Source: Zeugodacus cucurbitae (Eukaryota > Arthropoda > Insecta > Diptera > Tephritidae). From it: a DNA stretch of 64,000 nucleotides. The stretch is taken from positions 53,797,732 to 53,861,731 of the forward strand of contig NC_071668.1 in the NCBI RefSeq assembly GCF_028554725.1, given 5' to 3'. Of the stretch, positions 1 through 13,134 are shown piece by piece (the first letter of the stretch is position 1; each line of letters starts with the position of its first letter). The notes beneath the pieces were generated by a model. That model was not told where the DNA came from. It saw only the letters and a list, made by a program, of their open reading frames with translations, and did no database searches. The translations under genes were made by a program, and so were the position numbers.

Positions 1-215
1 ATGAACATGAAATTCTTGAACATACATACGTATCACGCTGAATAGATCTTACATAAACTGTTATGATTCAACATATCTACGTGAATATTATTAGTACAGT
101 TATTAGAATATATACAGAATAAGAATAGTTTCTGGTTTGTGCATATTGAACCGGGACTCATAATTCCGCTTGCGAAAAAAAGAGGGTTTAGCTCTCAGGC
201 TCTCTAAAAATCCAA

Positions 216-483
216 CATATAATAGAGAGCTATGAAGGATTCCTGGTAGAAATATCTAATAGAAGTTGTAAGCAATTGATCAAATATATGCCGCATCGAA
301 GCAGCTTTGAAAAAATGCTACATAATTTCACATTTTATCTTTGGTTATACATATAATAGAGAGCTATGAAGGATTCCTGGTAGAAATATCTAATAGAAGT
401 TGTAAGCAATTGATCAAATCTATGCCGCATCGAAGCAGCTTTGAAAAAATGCAACATAATTTCACGTTTTATCTTTGGTTATG
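216..483. repeat. Two-copy 134-bp tandem duplication
   Basis: Bases 216-349 and 350-483 are two head-to-tail copies of one 134-bp unit. I count four mismatches by eye (T/C-type changes and the last base), so identity is about 97%. The unit has no open frame and matches nothing else in the window. High identity and exact adjacency indicate a recent local duplication, or a collapsed or expanded tandem array at the window edge. A run of 14 or more A follows at about 496. Confidence 0.93.
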
Positions 484-890
484 ATAAGTTCTTGAAAAAA
501 AAAAAAAAAATGTAGGTCCATATCGTTTTATTTCACAACTTAAAGTGTCTAAAACGCGTATAACCAATGAAAATTGGTTATGTAAGCATGTGTAGAAATA
601 TTAAAAATAAACTTTGCGAATAAAATTGACTTAAGAGCGTTTTTATTATTTCGAACACTGCTGTACATATTTCATTATAATACTTAATTTTTTGGATTAT
701 AATTACTACGGAAAAAGTTTTCTACGATATATATTGCATATTATGTAAATATATTGTTTGTAAAAAGTAGAAATTGTTTCACTTAATCTGGTTAATAATA
801 AATTATATACATGGTACTCAAAAGGTCAAATTTTCTGCAAACAACTTGCATATACTCGTATGTATGTACGCCCACATTTTATGAACGTGG
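484..890. other. AT-rich stretch, nothing recognised
   Basis: Apart from the A-run near 496, I see no open frame, repeat end or RNA here. Confidence 0.6.
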
Positions 891-2300
891 CTACAATTGC
901 ACTTCGCTACCTACCACGGTCAATTATGCACTAGTGCGAATGTGTCGAGTGGGAACCAACTAAGCGGATGAGAGAGGCGAATATGTGAGCGCCTTGCTGA
1001 TGGCTTTGTTGGTTGGTAGGTTGGTACACTTCAATAGCACCGCTGGAGGCAGCTGACGGCTGGTCGTAATATTTATGCAATTTCAAAGACTGCACGAACG
1101 AGAATCGCCGCAGAGGCGGCGTGGTATAGCGAAAAGGGCAACAACAGTAAAAACTCAAAGAATACTCGTAAATTATATGAAAATTGGTAGCACGAAAGGA
1201 AGAAACTCATAAAATTAACCACATTTTTCTTCATTTTTATAGCATTTATTATCACATTGCCCCAGCGGAGTAACAGCGGAAGAAAGGCGCACAGTAAAGC
1301 GGCTGCTAGAACGAACAGCAGAACGGAATGAAGAGTGAGCGAGATAGCGCCAGTATTTATGTGAGTGCTATAAAAATGCAGTCTCAACAGTTGGAGTCGG
1401 TTGGAGCGGCACATTTGCCTTGGCTTTTGATTTATGCACACCCCAACTGCGGCAGCAGCAGTGGCAGCACCAGCATAACCGTAGCAAGTGAGGCAAAATA
1501 ATGCAATAAATTTGACATTATCGCGAGCAGCCATAAGATATGGCGGAATTGTTAATGGCGCAAGGCCAAGGCGGAGGCGCGGAAAGTTGAAATTTATGTA
1601 TGTACATACATATGTATGTTTGCATGTGCCCATTGCAAAAACAAAACGATTTAAGTGAGCTGCTGATGCGGTAACGCTTAAATTGCATGCGCGCAAGTCG
1701 TAAAAATGTGAAAATATTACAACAAACATAATAATACAAGTAACACATAAAAACAAAACGAGTGTGAGTCAAAAGAAAAAAGCTTTATAAATATTCAAAA
1801 GGGTGCTGCTGTCAAAGAAGTGCACTGAAATTTCACTTTATTTACGTAAATACATGCATACCTATTTATAAAAGTATATATATGTATACGAAGGGAGACA
1901 TTTTATATGAATGCACGTAATAAAACGTAAAGTAGATAAACTCCAGAAATGCTCATAAATGCAGCAAACGGCAGTATTGTATGCCACCTAACAGGACTAA
2001 CTGCAAATATAATCACAGTAGTATTGACAAACATAAGTACAAATTCAAGTACTCAGCGGCTGCGACTCATAAAATGCCAGCTATGTCGCTTGAGAGGATA
2101 ATCTCCGTTGATTTTTACGATCTGCTAAGAAGGTGGTCTCCCATAACTATGCGCTCACAGAGCATATATATATGTATACAAAGAAATAAGGTTATAAAAA
2201 TGGAAAAAACAAAACAAAATCCAAAGCTTATCGCACTTGTTGTGTTTTTATTTTCCGGATTTTACGAGCAGGCCTACAATAATGCATAAGAATACGTGCG
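890..2300. other. Less AT-rich, stop-poor island
   Basis: Base composition rises above the surroundings. Several long frames overlap on both strands, the longest being 227 codons on the minus strand at 1073-1756. The frames carry cysteine- and phenylalanine-rich translations and microsatellite-derived peptides from a TATGTACATA tract near 1597-1620, and none resembles a family I know. A CAATAAATT word occurs at 1504. I read this as non-coding, possibly a conserved cis-regulatory island. Confidence 0.4.
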
Positions 2301-3900
2301 TTAGCAAACTCAAGTCTGGTTTATAATCACATAAGTGGCCTATAAAACTAAAATCGTAAAGCAACACATTTAACTGAATAAAGTGTAGATTTTATGATTG
2401 AGTTGTATTTGCATTATTGAAAACTTCCTGTCCATAGTTACTGGTTTTTGTCTTGAAAACACCATAAAATTAAGATATAAATATACTTTTATGGTAAACT
2501 GTGGTGTGGCACTTCAGTTTTTCTTATATAAATATGTATATAAATTTATGTAATGAGTTCGCATATATTTATATGAAGGAATATGCCTTAATTAACTTAT
2601 AATTTAAAACATTGGAGATTAAATCCGCGACCATAAACAGTGAGGCGTAGTCTAATAAGACTATGCCCACCTTACGTACAGTTTTTCTACTGTAGTGATT
2701 GTTAAGTGATTTACAGTTTTATATATCCCCAAATAATTTATGAGAAAAAGGTGAGAATCTGTAATATTAATATCTTTAAAATTAACAATGAATTTAAAGA
2801 TTTCTGAAATGAGACTCTTACTTTTCGTTACCACTATTTCTTGTTCTCAGATCTTAAGATAATGTTTGCTAAAAATAAGTTTAGCTACACTGAAGAGATA
2901 ATAAAAAACAAAACTATATAGTTTTCCCATGAAAGTGTATTGAACTTGAACTGTTCTTTGTAATGCCAAAATATTTAGATGGATCTTAAGTCTCGACAAA
3001 GCTCCCTGAATCCATCAGAAATCCATTTAAGAATTTTATTGTATATGCACTCTTATATATATATTCCCCCTGGTTCATAGAAATCCTCTCAAACTAAAAT
3101 TGCAAACGCTGTATGTAGGAAGACGAGATGGAAAAATCTTGTCATTTTAGCTTCACTGACTGAAATATCTCAGTAGCATAACTTTAGCGAACCAGCTGCC
3201 CACGTGGGATATGTTGTGTCTTATCTCGATGATCAGCCTCTTAACTAAAACTAATCGAACTTAACTTATCTGGAAGTCTGAAGATTCAATAAATTTTTGC
3301 TTTCATCTCGCAAAGGCGGTATAGATAATAAGTTAATTTTGAGATAATTCTATGGTGTCTTCTTGCAAAAAACAATGTCATACGACAAAATTTAGTATAC
3401 AAATAAGATAATCGAAACAAAACGCCAATCGTACAAGAAAAAATTTTAGCAAAAAGGAACATCGTTATATTCGATGTGTCGCCCTTGATGATAGTGGACA
3501 TTGAGTGTTCAAATTCCTTAGTTATTTTACCACAAACTCGTCAAAGAGACGAATCATGACAATGTTAGGATCATATAGGATCGATCGCATGTATATTCTT
3601 TTATCTCTATCGATCGGTACAGGTTCAACAGCTTACCGCTTTAATACATTTATAGTTTGTCTCTTAAAGCAATAATATATTACTTACACTTACTTCCACC
3701 TGAAATATACAATTACCTTATTTTACTCCCTACCGTAGATGTTTGTTCTACATTTCTGCTCAAATGTCTACATATGTACGTACTTATGTCTCAGCATCTA
3801 TGCATGAAGTACCTTTATCCGCTTTCTTAACCTCCTTAAATTCCACAAAAGTCATGCCAGCAACAAGACAAAGCAAACGCTAACCTTCTCCGACAAAATC
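2300..3900. other. AT-rich stretch, nothing recognised
   Basis: No open frame longer than about 70 codons and no recognisable transposon end was found. It holds one CAATAAATT word at 3287. Confidence 0.6.
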
Positions 3901-4800
3901 CTCAATCAACGGATGTTTGTATTTGACGTGAATGTCCGTCCAAAGGCATAATTTATACGTCGGTGCTGGTACTACCCGATATTTAATGCAATCCGCCACT
4001 GCCGTAATGCAGCGTTAATTTGCGTTATTGTGCGCACCACACGTTCATCAATAATCTCATTATTTTCGCTTTTTTTCTAAATCATTTATTTATTCTTCTA
4101 CCGTCACACACACACATGAAAAGTAGTGTAAAATTTTCAATGTCACGTTTCGGCACAGTATTAATTGTATAAGTGTGCATGTGTGCATTGTTTGTCTAGC
4201 ATTCTCCACTCTATTAAATAAATGACTGTCAATAAATTATCGAAGGAGCAGCAGAGCAGATATGGGACGACCATTTGTTCAAATAAGTGTGCTTAAGCAG
4301 GATATGTTTGAATGGCTGTACAGCTATATACTATTGGTATTTGTGTGTGTGTGTATGAATGAATGTCTGTATGTGCTTGAATGGTAACAACAAGCAGCAG
4401 GGGTGTTACCAACACATACACAACAACAGGATATTTCGTTGCAAAATCGTACAAGCACACACACCAACCCGGGCCAGGGATTTGTATAAGGTAGAGAAAG
4501 CATAAATAAATGGTTGACAATCTTTTTTTGCACCGTTGTTTTGTATTCATTTTTTCTGCCTCTCTGTTTGCTATTTCTGGTTGCATTTTGACTGTTGTTG
4601 TGCATAGTGTGGCTTCGCCTGCCGCTGATAGTGGTCCACCCATTTTTTAATACAATGCAATCCTGAATTTATTGCATTTTTTTGGTTTCGTATTATTTTT
4701 GTTGCTGATTACACTTTTTTTTGTTATTTTTCGCATGCTATTTCCTCTGCTTACTAAGTGAATTATTGCCCTCCTTTATGGCAACGGTAACTTACGTTTA
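3900..4800. other. Less AT-rich island with CA/GT tracts
   Basis: Short (CA)n near 4107 and (GT)n at 4342-4355 lie in a stop-poor stretch whose frames on the minus strand translate partly from these tracts. ACTGTCAATAAATTA at 4225-4239 recurs almost unchanged near 14705. No protein family is recognisable. Confidence 0.4.
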
Positions 4801-6880
4801 TTTCATATAACTATTTTCTTTTATTCATGCTGTTATTACCATTGGTGCCATCATTTATTTTGCGGTATAATTTCAGTTTTAGCTATACAGTTGCAATATT
4901 TTTTTTCGGTGGGTGTTATTCCAGCTAGATTAATGGTCACAGCAACCAACACTCGCCCAAAGGTCCATAAATATTTGCGAAAGTATATTTTATGAACAGG
5001 AATCGCGTTTGGTATAATTTTTGAAATCTGAAAACCTACCATTCGCAATTCCGTGTTGAAATAAATTTCTATAACATTTATGAATCTCTTATGGTAACAT
5101 AACTGAGATTAAAAATTATTGTTTGCCTTCGAAAAATATATTCTTGGACGTTTTTCTTCCGAACGGTAGATTTCAAAAATATTTCATAAAAGAAATACCT
5201 TAAAGACAAATTTTTGTTAATTTTAACTTGGGTGGTTATTAATCGAAGTCTAAAAACTCAATACTCTTCGAAGTCGGTGAAAAAGCCTAGATATTGAACG
5301 ATTGCATTCTTCTACTCTGTTTACCATAATCCAGCAACTGAGTAATATATATATCTTGTAATATCTATATAATTTGAAAATATATTTTTGGAAAACATTT
5401 ATTATACTTTTTCGAACATCTGTACCAATCTCACGTTGCGTCTAAAATTTATTCAAGGATAGTGAAATTTAATATATGAACTGTGAAGTGAGTGATTATA
5501 GTCATCAGCTGTTTTTTGCATAGTATAAAACAATAACAACAATAACAGTAAAAATTACACTGCGCGTATTCACACACTCAACTTGTCAAGCTACAGAAAC
5601 GCCATACTGACAAGGCTGACAAATGCATACTATATCAATAAAATTATTTGTCAATGTTGTTGCGAAAATGCCAGGCACATCAAATGTCAAACGATCGCAC
5701 GGGTGAGTGCTTCGCATGTGTTATCCTGCGAACGAAGAAAAGGAAGGCGCGTCAAGCAGTGACAGCAACAAATAAGCGTCAAAATGTGTGTGTCGAAATA
5801 AATGATGGCAATAAATCAAAACAAAGAAATGGAAAATGCAATGCGAAAATCAACAAAGCAACAACAATGAAAGTGGTAGAAGGTGATAAATAGCAGCAGT
5901 AGCAGCAGCAAGACGAGGGTAAGAACATGTAGCGTATACACAGTGGAAATACGTACATACGCCTGTAAATACACGCCAAGGACACAAGCGCACATTTAGC
6001 TATACAAACATTTTTTTATGTTGCAGCGCTTCTTTTACACGCGCTTAAAACGCATTTGTACTTTGACACGCATCTTTGTGGTGTATCCTTGAAATATTCG
6101 CTTGCAGCGACTAGAAAAATGCAGTCCTGCCGTCACTACCAGCACTGAATGAAATTGTAATGTACGAGTGTACAAAGGAAATGCGTTTTTTCATGGGCAA
6201 TAATTTCGTATTATAAGTGACAGGCAGCTTGTCTACTCTGGCACACACACATGCTGTTCTTACAATGCGTTCGCTAAACAAAGAATCTCAATTAGGTGGC
6301 ATACTTACATTAGCACGCTGATGAATAAAATGAATCATTTGTTTTATTTGAAAATGCTTCTGCAAATAAATAATTTACTAAAGGTTGTGGACCTAAGCAA
6401 ATACATTATTAAAAGTCAATAACCAATGGCGGGAACTACTGTAAAATTGAAAGCTAAAATTGAAGACATGTACATATATATGTAATACAGGCATAGGTCC
6501 ATTGAGCCTTGACCATTTTTTACTACCAAATCACAATATAATTGCGAGTTTTTGTTACACAATATTAATAAGATATCTCGTGTACTAACCGATGTATACG
6601 ATATAAATTCAATATATTTTATAAAAATCTACCTCCAATATTGTACAAAGAGATATATTTTATCATATTCGACAAATAGAGTCTTGCTGAACATATGGAT
6701 TTATTTCATCCATTTTGTTATCAAATCAAAGTAAAAACCTAGATCGAGACATTGTTGTCCCAATTTATCCCTATTTCTCACATTCTCTCCAATAAATACG
6801 ATCTAAAGTTTACAGAAGAAACTTTAAACATTTACTTCAGTAAACATATAAACAATAAAATGTTTTTCTGGAATTTCTCG
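4800..6880. other. Mostly AT-rich stretch with short AGC repeat
   Basis: An (AGC)n-like tract lies at about 5893-5911. Small open frames at 5648-5893 and 6552-6734 look like chance frames, and no gene or mobile element could be supported. Confidence 0.5.
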
Positions 6881-6885
6881 TGGAA

Positions 6886-7929
6886 CCAATCCTAAAACTA
6901 ACGAGTAGATATAGGGTTATACCAAAGTGATCAAGGTGACCGAGTAGAGTTCAAATCCGGATGTCTTTCTGTCCGGCTGTGCAAGCGATAACTTAAGTAA
7001 AAATCAAGCTATCTTGTTAAAACTTAGTAAACATTTTCTCTGCGAAATTGGACTACGCCAAGCTTACAAAATGGCGAAAACCGAAAATCTATAGATTTAA
7101 ATAAAATTTAAAATTTATTAAAATTTGGTACAAAGGATCGCATTAGGGAGAGGCATATTTGGATGCATTTTTTTTTTTTTTTTTTGAAAAAGTGGGTGTG
7201 CCCCCGCCCCTAATCAGTTTTTTACACATATCTCGTTGACTGCTACAGCTATATCAAGCAAACTCTCTTGAGTCGTTTTATTTAGCTTCTTCCTTATACT
7301 TACAGTCTGAAAAGGGAGGAGATCGGATGAGGTTAGGTTGAAAACTACTAAATGTGCGTTGACTAACCTACTAACGAAAAACATCAGAAACAATAAATAT
7401 TACAGAAGAAAAGGCAGAGGAGAGCTGCCCCCATTTTTTTTATGGGAAATGGGAGTAGCTCCGCCCACTTATGGGTCAAAAACCATAACTCAGAAACTAC
7501 TCGACCAATTTCAACGAAATTCGGTTCGTAACATTTACTTGGCATCATGATGCTTTGGTTTGATTGGTATTTGACCACAACTAATTTCACTAAACCACAA
7601 TTTAGAAGTCCATCTGATTCCTTCATCGGCTCCAGATATCGCTCATAAGGATATCAATGCTTGTGTCTAATTTTTTATTGAGAATATCGGCGAATCTCTC
7701 ATGATATTCTAAAGAAATTCAAAAGAGAAGTGTTTGTTTTAATATCGGTTAATATGTGAGATATTTTAACAAAATTAAATCAATGAAATGAATCTTGAAT
7801 ATAATGTAACTCGATGACAAAGTGGCGAATATGTGGGTCAAATTGGGTGTTATCTTAATAAAATTTAAGAAATAAATTGCGAGAGAATATTATTTTCGGT
7901 TACACCCGAACATAGCCCTTCTTAAGTTG
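6886..7929 (-). mobile_element. Repeat family A copy 1 (Helentron/DINE-1-like), nearly complete
   Basis: This non-coding repeat shares its body with the copies at 22971, 29846, 33461 and 43676. In the direction used here it starts inside the left end (the block resembling ATATAGGGTTATACCAAAG) and has lost the first roughly 60 bases. The other end is well kept: subterminal repeat TTGCGAGAGAATATTA (7877-7892), a hairpin TTCGG/CCGAA (7895-7910), then a CCCTTCTTAAGTTG terminus at 7929 followed by TTTT. A T-run lies at 7168-7185. It is non-autonomous and encodes no protein. Family membership is strong; the Helentron-type classification is inferred from architecture. Confidence 0.85.
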
Positions 7930-8800
7930 TTTTATCTTATTTTATATTTGATTTTTTTTTCTTTTCCATAAATCTTAAAAATTATGCCAGTGAAATGCAA
8001 TCATGTTATTTGAATGTATTAATATTCTTATTAATAAAAGAACGTACATTTTATAGTAATTGAAAATCATTAATTAATATTAAGATACTAAGCTTTGTTC
8101 ATCTAATCCAAATAATTTTTTGATTCTAGTAATTATTTATTCGATTGGTCAACCCATCCTTAAGAGCATATTTATCTAGAAAAATATTTTGACAATAGCC
8201 GCATAGGTGCATTGGTTGCACTGCATTGACTGAAACATTCTCCTTAAAGAACCTAAAAAATTATAGTTAATGATCAGTTAATGAAAAGAAGGGTTAATAT
8301 GGTTATTTTCCCACAAGTACGAAGAGATTTGAAATTGTAAAAACTCACTTCTGAACTTACTGTATCAATAAATTAAGGATATCACTTGACACTTAATAAA
8401 TTTCATTTAGATTGCTTCAAATAGAAAGCAAAAATAAGAAAAAATAATAAAAACATTTCATTGAAGTATTAATTAAATCGAATGATACAGTCCTTACATA
8501 AATATACATATTGGCATTCACCTCAAAGCCTGAAGTTTGAAATTGTGTTCTAAACAAGTTCTTCCGGAATCTCTTTTAACTGTCAAATGTAAAATAAACT
8601 CACGGAGATTTCAGCTTTCTTCTAACCTTTCTAAAATGGGCTGGGAAAATATTACAACAATCTTCTTGCGCTAAGCTGCTATAATGAGCAAGTAAAAGTA
8701 CCATAAATTAATGGATAATGGACTATACGTCGTTAAACCAGATTGACACCTCTTTCTGTGACGGCATATGTTTAGATGCAAATTCAGCATTCTTTTTCCC
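7930..8800. other. AT-rich stretch, nothing recognised
   Basis: Only short frames are present. A CAATAAATT word occurs at 8366. Confidence 0.6.
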
Positions 8801-9860
8801 CAAAAATGTTATAATTTTGACCGTTGAAATGGTCAAAGTTCAAATTGTCCTTTTCTCTTGCACAAATGCGGCTTTGTTTCCACAACATTAAAACCCTGCC
8901 GTGTCACTATGTAAATTTACCTAAAGGTATTTATTTATCAATTCGAAGGGATTTCTTTACAATGTCCTATGTGTATTTCTTGTATGTGTCGTTAATGTGC
9001 TTATGTGTGCACATTGTTATTTTTTTAGGACAGTCAACCGAAAACACTTGAATTAGATTGTGTGAGTATGTGAAAATCTGTTGAAAAGCTGAAATGTTGC
9101 GCTTTCTCCTGGTCATTTCCTGTTTCGTCACAAGAGCGATCATGCAAACAAACACACGCTCATACATACATGCATACATATAGAGATATTGTCGTTGTGT
9201 GCCACTGCACGTGTGTTGGTCAGCCATTTCCGCTTGAATAACTCGCAGAGCTCGTTTGAGTTGACTAATAAGGGATTGTTGATGGACAGACGGAAGGCAT
9301 ACACAACCGCACACACACATACACACGTCCAGCAGCAGCAATGTTTTGTTAATTTTTTCTTTGCGCAATGGACATATAACTCAGTCATTTTGGCATTTTG
9401 TTGTTGATAATTGCGGTGGGGTGGCTTTTTGTACTCTAACGGCCTTCACAGCAATTTCCCTGCATGTGTTTGTATATATGTATATGTGTATGTATGCAGT
9501 TGCCACAACATTTTCCGCAGCACGCATACACTTTCCCTACTTACACACGGACAATTTTTTGTATGTATATGTGTGTGTTTGGTAATAAGCACTCACACAT
9601 GTGCATTTAAATACTTTGTCGGTGTTGTTTTGTGTGTCAATTTTTCGTGTTAATTTGGTGTGAAATGTTTGTCAGTAGACATTTTGGGCATTTGCCGGCA
9701 CTTCATGGTATTTAACATAATTAATTGGCGGCAATGCCACAGTGCCACTACATTTCGTATGACGCTTAACGGGGGCAGCGATACGCCGCCAGGCTGGGAA
9801 TTCGAGTTATATACAGTTGAGGGACTTTTGTTGTTTTTATTTTTTGTTATTTAAATTTTT
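8800..9860. other. Less AT-rich island with TATG/CACA tracts
   Basis: Frames overlap on both strands through microsatellite-like CACACA (about 9308-9326) and TATGTATATGTG (about 9473-9500) tracts. Their translations are tract-derived (TYM/VCV strings), so I do not call a gene. Confidence 0.4.
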
Positions 9861-10490
9861 GACAAAGCACTCAATTTATGTGGCCATAATTTAAATTTTC
9901 ACCGTGACTTACTTTTATTTTAGTGAAATTATGTGAAATTTATATGCTACAGCTATAATTTAACTGAGCGTGGAAAATGGAAATGTGAATTTATGAGTTA
10001 GATTTGAAAACTGCGCATGAATAAACATATTCGGTTGAGATCATGATGTGGAGCTTATGTAGCAAAATGTCTTTCAAGTAATTCGAGGCAAAAAAATATA
10101 TAAAAATGCTAATTTCGATAAGTGAGATTTATGGGGTCGCTTTTTGGAATCACTAAAAATGGATTTAAGAAAATTTTCTAATTTTTTAAGTCAGTAGTAT
10201 TTTTTGTCTTGCTTTGGGTTTAGCAGCAGCTGCTTAAATTACTCCAAAAAACTACGCTTGCATTATCGAAAGAGTACGTTCAAATATTGGTTTCTGCTAC
10301 TTGAAAGTCTTTGACCATTTAAGTAATATGATTTCTCTCTTTCAGGATGTTTCAAAGTGTTTACATCTGTTTCTCGGCTCCAAACAAAAACATTTTTTGA
10401 ATTATCTTATTAAATTCAGAAATATTTCTAGAATATTGTCAAAATTAGAATTTCAATTTCAAGACGATCCAAAAACTCTGTTTTCAAAAT
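9861..10490. other. AT-rich stretch, nothing recognised
   Basis: An open frame at 10301-10624 runs into the retroelement below and is a chance frame. Confidence 0.55.
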
Positions 10491-10875
10491 CTGTTGTTGT
10501 TGTTGTTGTGGAGATTATCTATCCCTGCCGGAACGGAATGTATAAGTCTAGTTGTCGTCGAGGCCATCTAAAGGGAGGGGTGTTTGATGAGTGGGGTTCG
10601 TTGAGCATGCATAAAGGGAGTTAATATCATGCGGGGACTCGTTGCATGCAGAACATGTATTTTGTATGTCGGGGTTCAGTCTGGATAAGTGTAGGGAGTG
10701 TAGCCAGCTGCAATATCCAGATCGAAGTTGCGCAAGGGTCACTCTGGTTTCACGCGGCAACTCGTGCTCTTCGTTCTTGCTAAACTTGGTGGTTTGGTTC
10801 CAAGGACGCTGGAAGGGAGTCAAGCAAGGTGTTAATAGCTCCACTGTGAATGGTGTTTCGAGCGTGTCTGAAACT
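10491..10875 (-). mobile_element. 5'-truncated Jockey-type non-LTR retrotransposon
   Basis: On the minus strand, 10844-10548 encodes the carboxy end of a non-LTR retrotransposon ORF2. It contains TLAQLRSGYCSWLHSLHLSR, then a CX2CX4HX7C zinc-type motif (CSACNESPH...C), and ends PLDGLDDN and stop. This is how Jockey-clade ORF2 proteins finish after the reverse transcriptase. About 20 residues usual between the Cys motif and the final PLD...DN appear missing, so it carries an internal deletion. A short 3' UTR leads into an (AAC)n tail at about 10491-10510, the usual terminal simple repeat. Everything upstream of the last hundred codons is absent, as expected from incomplete reverse transcription. 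It is dead. I could not identify a clean target-site duplication. Confidence 0.85.
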
Positions 10876-11280
10876 GAAAAACCAAATCTGTAGTCAAGAT
10901 TTATCGAGAACTACTAAAGTGATTTATTTGAGCGTTTAGACAGGTCGTAGAGATTTTAAAAATTCAGATTTGGGAAAAACGAATTTTATGTGCTTTAGCT
11001 GACAAACTCAAAAGTTTCGGCGAAATTTTTACTTTAAAGGAAATAAAACAATAGATTTTCGAAATTTAAAGACTAGCCTTACAGCATAAATAGGCATGCT
11101 AATTTGGTATAATTTTGCCAACCTACATTTCTAAATAAGTCGTATTTCCTCGAAAAGCTTCAAGCACCAGAATTGTGCCCTTCTAATCCATGCGCGAAAA
11201 ATAAACCTTTTCTAATTATAATTTCATAATTCTCACAAAAACTATTCAATCTGCCTTAATTTAAATTAGAGACCACATTC
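10876..11280. other. AT-rich stretch, nothing recognised
   Basis: No open frame or repeat end is visible. Confidence 0.55.
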
Positions 11281-12910
11281 AACGGCAGGTCTTTGCTAAG
11301 CAACGCCAACTCCCGCGCAGCGCACAAACGAGCGTGGCGCCGTCATAATAACCAACAAATACAAATACTTAACGACTAAGAATGATTGTGTGCAAGGAAA
11401 ATGTTCCACTTCACTACCCCGCCAATTAAGTGCAGCTCCAATTACACACTCACATCCTTCAGCGCACTCATAATGAAAACGTTTAACCTGTCTGTCTGCC
11501 TGACTGTCACAACGACGAGGGACTCAAGTGTTTCCGCGCGACTTGACAGCTCGCCTGAAAAAGGAAGAACACTTATACCAACACACAGCCAAAGACGACT
11601 GCGGATAGATGAAGATGCCAAGGTAAGCGGTGTGATGATGTGGCAAGAAATGAAAGAAGAAATAAAAATAAAAAGCAGCGAATGACGGGTGAACTATAAA
11701 CACTGCATAGCCGAGTGTTAAGGAACGTGCGACATGTGTGAGGCAAACAGAGCAAAGTGATAGGCAGATCGGACGTAGCGGAGTTTGGATACTGCTCGAT
11801 TTAAATGAAAACTACAAAAACAAATACGAGTAAATAAGTCATTTAAGTGTACGGTGAGATGAGCAAATGTGTACAACAACTACTGTGCATGCCAAAGCTG
11901 GAGCACACTAGCAGCAGCTTGAAAGGATGGCTGGCGTTTGGTTGGACGGTTAGTTGGTTGGTAGGTTGCTTAGACGGTTGTGCGCGTTGAGCCGCGTCGA
12001 GTTTTCTTTGCCGCTGTCATTAATGAGACGTCGTCTCCACTTTAATATGTCAGTGTTTTATAAATACACGCCATGCCGACGCTTGAGTACGGTAAGAAAA
12101 AGACATTGGAAACGGTGCAAGACCGAGCCGGCCTGCCTGGCTGCCGCAAATGTCATGAATGCCCTGACAGCAGTGGAAGTCGAGGTCTTGGGCCCGTATT
12201 CCCGGCACTCCTTGGCCAAGCAAGCAGCGCCAAGCTGCCACATTTTGTCAGCCGCAGTGGTGTCAGCATGTGCTCTCGTGCAATCTGCGGCAAGTATCTC
12301 GAACTCGCGTCATGTTGCGCCTACTTGTCGTACATTTTCCACTGTTCGTGTGCATTAGTGTGCGTTCGCCTGCATACAAATTGAAAAGGGAATGAAAAAT
12401 TTGTTAAATGAGCGTATCGTGTCTTTGATCTTACGCTTCGCTTCTAATTTGATTATAGCCATCGCCGGCTTCCGCTAAAGTGCTGCGGTATTTTAAGCGT
12501 ATTTAAGTATGAGCTGCATGTGAAATGAGCTCGTCTGCCACAGCGTCATTTACAACGTCAACATTGTCATCAGCTCAGCTCAAATGCTTGCTGCGCTGAC
12601 AGCCATTTTCATTTGCCCTCCGTCGACTTGCAGCTACATAGTTGCTTTGGCGCTTCATGCAGGCATAGTACAACTATTGGGAGCAGGTATAGGAAATCAA
12701 TTTAAATTAAATTGTTTGGAATTAAAGTTAAAATGGGTTGCGTTTAGAGCAGCAATATTACTATATTTGACTTTGATGGAGGATGCGCCCACCGCTTTAT
12801 TGATACTTGAAGGCGCGCAGAATCATTTGTCGTTCGCGCTGTCATTGCTCTTATTAAATAACAATCACTGCTCTGCTCAATCAACTTCATTTGTGTTTAT
12901 GTAAATGTGC
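11280..12910. other. Stop-poor, less AT-rich island
   Basis: Between 11954 and 12384 two plus-strand frames (134 and 103 codons) and two minus-strand frames stay open together. That is expected of GC-richer non-coding DNA rather than of one real gene. A 106-codon hydrophobic frame follows at 12584-12904. None resembles a known protein. The island may be conserved regulatory DNA or an unrecognised exon region. Confidence 0.4.
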
Positions 12911-13078
12911 GTCATAGACTAGACCACACCAGATCTTTTTTATTGAGAATATGCTTCCTTGTTATTGGTGTATGTTTGAGGTGCTGACAGTCGAAGGAAA
13001 TGCAAATCAGTTAAGTGTGTCGAAATGATTATGGTTAACTGCGAGTGATTTACAAAACAGTTTGAAACAAAATCTAAG

Positions 13079-13110
13079 CAAGTAAGGTAGGGCTAAATTA
13101 GGGATAGAGT
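13079..13110 (+). repeat. Repeat family A, solo hairpin-side end
   Basis: CAAGTAAGGTAGGGCTAAAT matches the outer end of family A (CAAGTAAGGAAGGGCTAAGT at 43676). The hairpin after it is eroded and the sequence then runs into the mariner copy. It is either a relic terminus or a deletion product. Confidence 0.6.
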
Positions 13111-13134
13111 CGAAACTATTAAAATTTACTACCG

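Noticed and set aside
1073..1756. 227-codon minus-strand open frame, the longest in the window
   Set aside because: The translation is microsatellite-influenced and rich in Cys, Phe and Leu, with no recognisable domain. Other frames are open across the same stretch.
10510..10900. Target-site duplication around the Jockey-type fragment
   Set aside because: Similar strings (CCAAAAACTCTG and CCAAATCTGT) flank it but do not match well enough.
11954..12384. Overlapping 134- and 103-codon frames as a candidate gene
   Set aside because: Two minus-strand frames are open over the same bases and none has a recognisable domain, so composition explains them.
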